Source: Arenicola marina
Lineage: Eukaryota > Annelida > Polychaeta > Arenicolidae
Reading direction: 5' to 3'
NCBI GenBank assembly: GCA_964019135.1
Contig: OZ025252.1
Span: 43,588,156 to 43,652,155 of the forward strand
Length of the DNA: 64,000 nucleotides
In this document: positions 52,385-61,300 of the stretch, one piece after another
Layout: each line of letters begins with the position of its first letter
Position numbering within the stretch: position 1 is the stretch's first letter
Notes under the pieces: model-generated
Seen by the model: only the letters and a program-made list of their open reading frames with translations
Databases searched by the model: none
What the model was told of the DNA's origin: nothing
Position numbers and translations under genes: made by a program

Positions 52385-52636
52385 GTTGGTTGTAAGTTCA
52401 GGACGCTTTAAGCACTTTTTGTCATATCCCGTCAATGGGAGAAGGAAGGGAACGTGGAGCCATGTCCCCGGGGGTAACCCCTACTCCCCGAAGAAGGACA
52501 TGGGATCTTTAGCCTGCGGCCACACAGACATAGCCATAGCGGGGCTCCAACCACCGATCTACGTGCCGTTAGGCTCTCAGGTGACCAAATCACTCAATGC
52601 GAGTGCTCTAACCCACTGAGCTACCGGGCCGGCCCC
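52385..52636 (-). mobile_element. tRNA-derived SINE inserted in the 20-bp array
   Basis: On - it begins GGGCCGGCCCGGTAGCTCAG followed by TGGGTTAGAGC (A-box) near 52635, with GGTTGGAGCCCC (degenerate B-box) about 85 nt on. The body ends in CTTACAACC. Array units lie on both sides (to 52384 and from 52637), so it landed in the array. About 252 bp, no tail repeat seen. Confidence 0.75.
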
Positions 52637-52670
52637 CACTAGCATCGGAGCGGCACAACTAGCATCATGT

Positions 52671-53576
52671 CACGTCATATCGGCCAAAAGTAACGCCGGT
52701 CTGCCATAGTAACGCGCGAAAAATATCCAGTGTGGCTTAGTCGGCAAGAGTTACCATGTAAATTATGGGCTATCTTAGCCGACTAATCATAAATAATGTA
52801 CATGAAACATGCCACAGGAGCGGCACATTGTCATATGTGCGAGAGCCATTGCCATTTAATCTACTGTCGTGCATGTTTAATGTTCAAAAGTCATTTCGAT
52901 ACACAACAATATTAGTTCTATTTTCAATGGTGTAACGCAATCAGCACTTTACGTCATACATTTGGTCCAGGATTCCCTACAGTGGCTTCTTCTGGAGCTC
53001 TCGCGCCCTCCCGACACCCTGAGCCGTTATTCCTTCTCCGGTTCTCTGGTGTTATGGCTCATTTATCTTCTGGCACTCCCAATTCTCTCTTCCCCTCCTC
53101 TTTTGGGATTCTCAATTTACCGATCATTCTCTTCTAAAATCCTGTTCCTTACCCTCTCCGCATGAATCCCATTTACTGCTGAGCATCTAGCCCGCTCGTC
53201 CCCGCTGTGTCCTCTCTTAGAGCATGCTCTACTACGCTCAATATTAACCTCGATGACATTGTATACTTGCCTCGAGAGCTCGATTGAAATACACTCTTAG
53301 AATAGTCAGCTCTTCCGGTTTCCTACTTGTTAAACCAGGAATGCACGCCTATTTTTAATTTTACACTTGATGGCCTGACTAGTGCCGGTAGGCCTATCTA
53401 CAGTCTTCTCACTAACATTCTTTGCCTGGTGCCTGTTCAATGTCCCTAAAATGGCGCAATAAACCGTAACAGATAAATATGTGACGCGATGCACAAGCTT
53501 CCAACTACGGGCAGGTGCCAAAAGCACTGTTTTCTGTTAGAGTTACCATTTTGAATCAATTGTTACAGAAAACTCA
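52671..53576. other. no gene recognised
   Basis: Mixed unique sequence with short ORFs only. Confidence 0.45.
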
Positions 53577-53748
53577 GGGCCGGAACTAGGAATTTGCCAA
53601 GGGGGGGGGAGGTGCTCTCTGAAAACTTGCGACCGGGGGGGTGGCGGCGGCTGCTCGGAGAAGCCAACTTTACCAGTGTATGTTCAGGTTCCCAAGGGGG
53701 GGGGGGGGGCTGCAACCCCCTTACCCCCCCCCCCTAGATCCGCCCCTT
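53577..53748. mobile_element. poly-G/C MITE, opposite orientation to 21529-21868
   Basis: Starts CAGGGCCGGAACTAGGAATT and ends CCCCTAGATCCGCCCC. Internal segments (GAAAACTTGCGACC, AAGCCAACTTTACCAGTGTA) match the reverse complement of the longer copy. Confidence 0.7.
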
Positions 53749-54425
53749 TAAAACGGATATTTTTGGGTAACAGAAGTACACTCTATACATTCTAGAAAAC
53801 GGAAAAAGCACGGCTTTGATTATATCTACACTTGTAACACAGGAAATAAAACTCTACAAACGGCATACTAAGGACAATAAAGGGTCGGGGGGGGGGGGTA
53901 TGGTGACGGGGTCGGAGGGAGGGTCACCCTTTACATCTATGTGCTAGGTGCCTCAGTGGCACCCCCTCCCCCCTTGCCAATCATTTTGTTCCGTTTATAT
54001 TGTTTCTCAGTTCAAGCCGCCTTCCCCTCGGATTATTGTAGAAAAAATACTGACGCCGCTACTGACATACTTCCCCCTCTTTCCCTTACATGATATTCTT
54101 CCTACGCTTCTCCATTGACGGGTCCAGGGGATCCGGGCCGCCTCCCTCGTCCCTCGCCCGTTGGGGCGTGGAGGCCAGCTTTTAGCGGTGGTAAGTATAA
54201 GTATTCCGGCCCACGCCCCCCCCCCCCCCTCTCCCCCCCCCCCACCTCTTTCCTATCCTTTGCAAAATCCTAGATCCTCCCTTACATGTATTGCAGGTTT
54301 AAATTATCCGAATGGGCGGGCGGCTATTGTTTTCACTGTTTAGACTATTATTATTAAGATCTGCCTGGTGTAGGGGTCTGACCCAATAGATTAAAATGTT
54401 CGTGCCACGATTTTGTCTTGCTCAG

Positions 54426-54460
<35 letters not shown>

Positions 54461-55020
54461 CTTGCTTAGTTTAGGGAAGATAAACAAATAACAATTTGTT
54501 TTAATGGGAGTTTACACTTTTTATTCCACGATATCAGTATGAACGCGTTCGCGTTCAAAGTAGCAAAAGTGAGATCCGGCGGGTTTATTTCTGGGAGCAT
54601 TGCATCTGTTATTTGAAAATTCCCCAATGATGTCACAAGATGGACATGTGAGCTTTGATGCAGTGCATAGACATCTGTGGTCGAGGGCGTGTATTGTGTT
54701 ATGGTTGAGTGCGTTTCGTTGAGTTCAAGCCAATGAGCAGAGACCATCTGAGTCTCAATATAGAAGCACATGCGTTTGTATTCCCCTTTTTGGTGCGAAA
54801 ACAAGTGGAAAAAGTATGCCCTTCTACTATTTGGGGCGTTACAGCTCGATAATATGAGCGTGTAAACACAGAAGATTATTATGAGCGTGTAAACACAGAA
54901 GATTAATATGAGACAAAGTTGTTTTGGCGTGGCACGAACGCTTTAATTTCCGTAGGGAGCTTCGCATAAAAAGCGTGTCACCATGATCTATCTGGCGTGC
55001 CATAGGCGGCCCTTGACTCG
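53749..55020. other. no gene recognised; low-complexity tracts
   Basis: Holds a C-rich MITE fragment (about 54200-54290), an (AAT)n microsatellite (54424-54460) and a roughly 33-bp direct duplication (54855-54910). The minus open frame 54466-54804 has no recognisable domain. Confidence 0.45.
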
Positions 55021-55025
55021 GCGAC

Positions 55026-55119
55026 ACCCGGCCGGTGCGCCTTAAATTCGCCAGAAAACCTCGACATGAATATTCATGCTTGTTACGTCACCAGCATCCC
55101 GCCTCATCAATATTCATTG
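55026..55119. repeat. left arm of a 95-bp inverted repeat pair
   Basis: TGCGCCTTAAATTCGCCAGA and GTTACGTCACCAG, then CATCAATATTCATTG. The reverse complement lies at 58135-58230, just upstream of the dehydrogenase gene. Confidence 0.85.
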
Positions 55120-55569
55120 TGACCCTTAAATCGGCGTGCCCAGCAGCGCTATTAAAAGCACAACAAGGTGTTTCCCCGAACCTGACAAGCGGAAATCGGT
55201 TTCAGATCATACGCAATCGCAACATCTGCTACAAACTTGATATTTATACTGAAAAAGACAACATTCTCTCCACCACAGATTCTGACTGTACTATAATATA
55301 GGGCTAGTACTGACAAGACAGAGTGGCAAGGACTCGGAAAACCCGACTTTTACAGTGTATGTTCAAGTTCCTAAGGGGGGAGGGTGCAACCCCCCTAACC
55401 TGACCCTCGTGGTGGTGGAAGAGGTTTATCAGGTATCTATCTGGTCTGGTTTGGTGTGTTAATTATTTACCATAGTTCCAAACCTCTGGGGTTTTAGAAG
55501 ATAGAGGGTGGAAAGGGGGGGGGGCAGACCCAGATCTAAGGGGAACATGGGGTTGCAACCCTCCTTTTA

Positions 55570-56329
55570 GGGCATACATGAAAATAAAATTCATTTTTGT
55601 TCACACGTTTTTTTATTGCAGCATGGTTAATAACGAATGGCAATCAATTTTGAGATATTATATGTTTATTTTAGAAAACAATAGGCCCGAGGCCCTCGTG
55701 TTGACAACAAATACAAATAGAAATAAATTAGTGAGTCGACATATGGTCTACAGTGCACTGATGGTTTGCCGCTCACGAAAGGCTCCTCGTACATACGCTG
55801 CTAGGCGGGTCAAAACAACTGGACTATTATTGGTCAATAGTGCATAAAACTTCTGTATATTTGGACGTTGTGTGTAAAATCTCGAAATAAAGCGATCTCT
55901 TAGTGCAACATGCTGCCTACATACAAGAACAAAGTGATACTCGTCGTCTACTAAATTACAAGTTATGCATAATATTTGCTCATGAGGGAGCGGTTTGGGC
56001 TTGTGCCATCTTCCAGTCTCCGAACGCAAGCGATGACTGAAGAGCCGCAACTTCGTTAACGCATACATATTGTTCGCGGTTTCAACAGCAGAAAGATAGA
56101 AAGCTGGTGAGGAAATGCTACCATACTTAATATATTGCTTACCTCTAGTTAATTCACTTAAAGTCGAGTAAGTTGACTGATAATAACAATCGTAAATACG
56201 TTGTTTAAACAATGATTTGAACCTACGCGTGTCTCCGACGCTTTGCAAGTACCAAACTTCACCAAACCCCGTAGACATAAGCATATCTCGCATTATACGT
56301 AATAAGAGTGTGCGTGTGTTAGGGCCCAA
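55570..56329 (-). mobile_element. LINE 3' remnant (C-terminal ORF2 region)
   Basis: Minus frame 56329-55748 reads ALTKLRLFSHRLRSETGRW, then LCITCNLVDDEYHFVLVC, the C-x2-C ... H-x4-C knuckle found at the C-terminus of many LINE reverse-transcriptase proteins. The catalytic domain is missing, so it is a 5'-truncated copy. The 3' part has a palindromic GGGCCTCGGGCC followed by AAAATAAAC. A related tail is at 63712-63830. Confidence 0.65.
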
Positions 56330-56820
56330 AACGTCATAGTGACGAAAACGTCAGACCACACGGTCTGAGCCGTCTAGGAGCAAATGTACAGTTTCACATT
56401 GTGCCTCGATCGCAGTGTCTGTTGATGGGGGCTATGAATATATGAGGCAGTAACTCTTCAGTTTCAGATATATTTAAGTGCTTTCATAAACGATGGAATA
56501 TGGGTATCGCCACCCCCCCCCCCCCCCCCTCCGGGTCTACCCCTTGGAACCTTCTATTCCAAGAAACCTTAGATTTCCTTATTTTCCTGCGCCTTAATAC
56601 GCAAATTTCGGCCTGCAAGAGGTCTCTAATTGTCAATCAATGAATCCTTTAGCCCCGAGTGGCCCCGCCCTGTCTCCTTCAGAAACGCCACGCAGGGTTG
56701 TGTGAGCGATAACCGGGATGGTTGAAATTAAAGTTTAAACTGTATATTTCATTCTACCAAGGTATGACGTTTTGGTCACTATGACGTTTTGGGTTCTAAC
56801 ATGCGTGCATGGTAAAGATT
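56300..56820. mobile_element. small inverted-repeat (MITE-like) element
   Basis: CCCAAAACGTCATAGTGAC at 56327 and its inverse at about 56775-56793, with weaker similarity continuing outward (GTGTGTTAGGG versus ATGCATGTTAGAA type). Each arm has two AAAACGTCA copies. The centre (56360-56760) has no ORF. Confidence 0.5.
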
Positions 56821-56821
56821 G

Positions 56822-57406
56822 CTGTTATATACTGTAGGGGAACCGTAGTGGGGCGTTAGCGTGTCTGGTAATCTTGGTAAGGCACCCGTGGGGATAGAAG
56901 TCCAGCGAGGCAGGTCGCCCAGTGCGCGGATCGGAAGTGACCACTGGATGGGGCTAGGGTGGTCCCCCGGGCGCAGGAAGCAGGTGGAGCGAGCCCCAAC
57001 CACTTGAGAGGGAGATCCGCCACAACATCTGCGGGGTGGGGGCCGCATATCTATAGCGGGAACACACACCGAGCATGACACCAGGCCAGGGGAGAGGCCA
57101 TGACGTCCCAGGGGGTGGGGCGGACCCTGTATAGGTTAAATGTAGCGGGATGTGACCAGGGTACTCCCGAGGGACGGCGAGGAATTCTGATGGTGACGGG
57201 GTGTAGGGGGGACCTATAAAAGAAGCGGGGCAAGAGGAGCGGAGGAGGAACTAGTGAGATTCACGACGAAGAGTAGGCAGATAGGGAATATCAGAGACAA
57301 AGAGTTGTAAAAAGAAAATAAACTCATAAAATGTAATACGTTGCTACATCTCTTTGCTAAAGTGGTGTCGTGAGCGAAAAGTGGCCGACGTCGGAACCTC
57401 ACAACA
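56822..57406 (+). mobile_element. possible solo LTR (fossil)
   Basis: About 585 bp starting TGTTATATACTGTAGGGG and ending near CCTCACAACA, with TATAAAAG at 57215-57222 and AATAAA at 57317-57322 in LTR-like order. No internal region, primer site or clear target duplication is seen, so the family (Gypsy-like) is a guess; old. A host promoter is an alternative. Confidence 0.3.
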
Positions 57407-57423
57407 CATTCTCAGCATACATG

Positions 57424-57665
57424 ACCGGTGTAGCATGATAACCTGTCCGCCGTGATAAAGTGTCCGGCTGACGTGCGCGCATGCGCAACGAATGGATTTG
57501 CTATGTAAATAGCACATTTTTGTTAGGTTTAGGGTTAGGTTATGGTTAGGTTAGGGTCAGGGTTAGGGTTAAGGTTAGGATTAGTGTTCTGGTTAGGGTT
57601 AGTGACATGAAAGAAGCCTGGCCGGACAGGTTATCACGGCCGGACAGGTTATTATGTTACACCGG
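57424..57665. mobile_element. MITE-like element with telomere-like core
   Basis: Arms CCGGTGTAGCATGATAACCT (left) and the inverse of AGGTTATTATGTTACACCGG (right). The motif CCGGACAGGTTATCACGG appears in both arms. The centre (57527-57603) is a run of TTAGGG/TTAGGTT-type repeats in the + orientation. About 242 bp. Confidence 0.65.
57527..57603 (+). repeat. interstitial degenerate telomere-like repeat
   Basis: GTTAGGTTTAGGGTTAGGTT and further TTAGGG variants over about 77 bp. It is centred inside an inverted-repeat element. Confidence 0.85.
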
Positions 57666-58134
57666 GTTGGACTCGAAATTGTCAGTATACATCAACACGG
57701 TTCATCGCCGAGTGCAGACACGCCGCCAGCTAGAGGTGCATGGAGGAAGCAGCGATAGAGGGCGGTCCTATCGGGCGACACCTCCGACAGCGGAACTTGG
57801 CAGACGAGGGCTTCGGCATTCTAAAATAAGATGGTTTTATTTTGTCGTGTCCTTGCTTAAGAGTGCCATGTGATAGACGAATGGACCAGGCCGTATTAAC
57901 AGCGTAATTGACAAGGCGGGCATTAACCACAATATGTGTACACTAAGACACATATTTACTGGGTACTTGTTACTATTGCATGCCGCATAACAGTAATCTG
58001 CAACATAGTGAAACCCTGTTGTTCCTTCGTGGGAGCGAATTTCCTCAGCAGCAGCAGCAGCAGCAGCAGATGTCAAGATCAGGCCCCACGCGGGCACAAC
58101 TCCTACGCCGGCCGCCATTTGTGCTGCCCGGCAG

Positions 58135-58230
58135 CAATGAATATTGATGAAGCGTGACGCGCTGGTGACGTAACATTTATGAATATTAATGTCGAGATTT
58201 TCTGGCGAATTTAAGGCGCACCCACCCGGC
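58135..58230. repeat. right arm of the 95-bp inverted repeat pair
   Basis: ATGAATATTGATGAAGC and CTGGTGACGTAAC, then TCTGGCGAATTTAAGGCGCA; reverse complement of 55026-55119. It ends 5 bp before a DR1 motif of the dehydrogenase promoter. Confidence 0.85.
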
Positions 58231-58234
58231 CCGG

Positions 58235-58247
58235 AGGTGAGGGGTCA
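58235..58247 (+). promoter_or_regulatory. DR1 nuclear-receptor site upstream of the dehydrogenase
   Basis: AGGTGA-G-GGGTCA: two direct half-sites fitting RGKTSA with a 1-bp spacer, 91 bp upstream of the start codon. DR1 sites bind RXR heterodimers, RAR, PPAR or HNF4-type receptors. Occupancy is not shown. Confidence 0.5.
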
Positions 58248-58337
58248 AATGTCAGTCCTCAGATAACAACACTGTGCAGGACCAGCGTGCTGACTCACTC
58301 ACAGCGAGCAGCGGGACTGTTAAACTTGGATTTCGCC

Positions 58338-58393
58338 ATGCTGAAGACATCGTTTGTTGTCTTGGTGTTGGGGCTAGGTCTCTACTTCCTGAG
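58338..58393 (+). CDS. dehydrogenase exon 1 (membrane anchor)
   Basis: TTTCGCCATGC start, 18 codons plus two bases; donor AG|GTAGGC at 58394. The string GATTTCGCCATGCTGA at the start codon recurs in the intron 5 array. Confidence 0.85.
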
Positions 58394-61300
58394 GTAGGCC
58401 TACGTTTAGTTTGGCACTGGGCCTGGCAGAAAGCAAGTCGCACTCAATGTTACTATTTCTTCGCACCATTATGGTTTAACGTTTATTGTTTGTGGTAATG
58501 AGTGTGTGCGTGTGTTGCACGGGGGTGTAAGAGGGGTGGGGGGGGGGGTGAACGATTTCTCACGAATGAAAACCTTTCACCCTGTGAATAGGATTGGGTT
58601 CCGATGACATTTGTGCAACAGCTTGGTTTCGGAATAGGGGTGCATAATGCGACCAGGTTAGCCCCGTAACATGGCCCACCGGCTGCAGTGTCCCGTGGTT
58701 ACAGAGCCTCGATCGTAGATAGGTTATATATACAATACATAACTGTGGTATACATGCATGAGTGGACCTGGGCCGTGCCACTGTCGTTGTGCGTCTATGA
58801 CACACCGTTATAGATCGTTATATTTATGTATATCCGCAGATATATATATATATCAATGTATCTGTCTGTGTGTGTGTAAAGGTTACACACACACGTTGAT
58901 GTCAGGTTGATGAAAAAAACGGGACCCGGCCCGGGGCCCGACTCTGTGAGACGCGAGCTCTTGTTGACATTGTAGCTGGCTCACGTGGGGGCTAAATAAA
59001 GACTCGACTAAAGCCCAAATAGTAAAGCGGGGCGGAGGGGTTGGGAGGGCGGCAAATGGGCTTGAGTCTGGATGTATAATATCTCGAGGTCAGAGGTTAG
59101 ATATGTTATCCCAAGCCATGCCAATTAAGTTTAGAGCATGTCGGTCCGGACATCAGCTGATAGTCCCTTGAACTGTGGCCAACTTACTGATGGCGACTTG
59201 CCGAAGGTTCGGGCGACACAATTAGTGTATGGAAAGCCGTTTGTCATGCTAGTTGTTGCAGTGTCAAGCGTAGCTCTCAATACGCAAAAACGCAAAAGGT
59301 AATCGGCGTCGACAACCAAAAAAAAAAGCGATAAAAAACGTTATTGTCTGTAAATAGTGTCACAAATAGTGGCTTTCCGATACACGGCGCAGTATATTAC
59401 TCAATGACTTAATACTTATTGTAAAAAAAGACACATATAAAGTCAATATCCACCCAAAATTGGCCAAAATGTACTCTATTAGGTCATAAATAATTAAATT
59501 ATCTACTCTACAAAACTTACGGATGTATTACTCAAACGTTAGCACTAGATTTACACTTCGCATTATACTTTAAATTTATGAGTTTATCGGCGCCGCGACT
59601 GTTTCCGTTCTCCCTGACATACTCGCGTCCAAAGTCGCTCCCCATAAACGGACGGCCACCCATCGGCGTCACATAAACTCTTGAAACCAAAGTTTCATAA
59701 AGAAAATTATGGATTAGAAACTGATTTCAAGCAGTTGTGTGACCTGGATGACCACAATATTTCATTAGGCAAACCCTCTCGGCGATTAAACCGTAAGAAG
59801 GAGGTGGTGTACACATAAATTGGTGGGTTGATACCTAATCCAAATTGCATTGAAGAGGGCATCCTCTTTTGTACATGCATATGTATATACCATTGCTATA
59901 CTATAGCTATTCCATGTCGTCTATCCACTACATTTGTTAAAAAAATAAGCACAACACATCCATGTGTCCTTCCATTAGATACTGTTTTAGTTGCAATAGG
60001 TAGCAAAAAGGGATCAAAATTAAAATTTTAGCCAGCGCAATTTTGAATGTATCAGGATCACTCTGCTCTTTAGAACTGCGAAATGACTTTGAAATTATCA
60101 TTGCAGGAGACACCAAAATGGCTGCGAATACACGAAAGACACCAGGATCGATGGGAAAGTTGTCATAGTAACGGGTGCTAATACGGGAATCGGCAAAGAG
60201 ACGGCCAAGGATTTGGCTCTCAGAGGTAGGTGACTTCTGGTAGGGAGGCAGGGTAAGTGATGAGCAACGGAGGTGTTTCGGATTGTATCACCTACCAAGT
60301 TGTGGTGTCTTGACTGTCATTGACGTCATATGACTGTCATTGACGTCATGTGACTGTCATTGACGTCATGTGACTGTCATTGACGTCATGTGATTGTCAT
60401 TGACTTCCTATGATTGTCATTGACGTCATGTGATTGTCATTGACGTCATGTGATTGTCATTGACGTCATATGATTGACATTAATGCCATGTGATTGTCAT
60501 TGACGTCATATGACTGTCAGTGACGTCATGACTGTCAGTGACGTCATATGACTTTCATTGACGTCATATGACTGTCATTGACGTCATGTGATTGCCATTG
60601 ACGTCATATTATTGACATTATTGTCATATTATTCACATTAATGTCATATGACTGTCATTGACGTCATGTGATTGTCATTGACGTCATATGATTGTCATTG
60701 ATATCATGTGATTGTCATTGACGTCATATGACTGTCAGTGACGTCATATGGTTGTCAGTAACGTCATACGACTGTCAGTAAGGTCATATGATTGTCATTG
60801 ACCTAAACCTGACGTTACTTTCTTTTAGTGTTGCATTTATGTCATCTACTTCATTGATGTTATATACATTGATAGTTAATTTATAGCTTCAGGGGCCAGG
60901 GCCACTAAAATAAAAATGTTCTCCATATAAGTAAAAAGTTATACTGACGTTATGCTTTTTCATTAATATGTTTATTTAAGCTATGTTGTCATTACAAAAT
61001 GTTTGATCGCTATATCAAGACTCATGCCTCAATTACTAAATGCAGTCAATTGACCCTTTTGTGTGTTGACGCCTACTAACTGCAGGGCGTTTACCCTTTA
61101 TGGGCATTGATACCCCTACTAACTGCAGTGGTTAAATCCTTTCCCTCTCTTGAAACCCTTACTTATTGCAGGGCGTTTACCCTTTATGGGCATTGATACC
61201 CCTACTAACTGCCCGGGGTTATTCTGTTATTCTGTAGTCTGTCTGATGTCACAACTTGCTGTACGATTATGGAAATTAACCCTTTACATGTGTTGATATA

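Noticed and set aside
54466-54804. 112-residue minus-strand protein
   Set aside because: No recognisable motif and no promoter, splice or repeat support.
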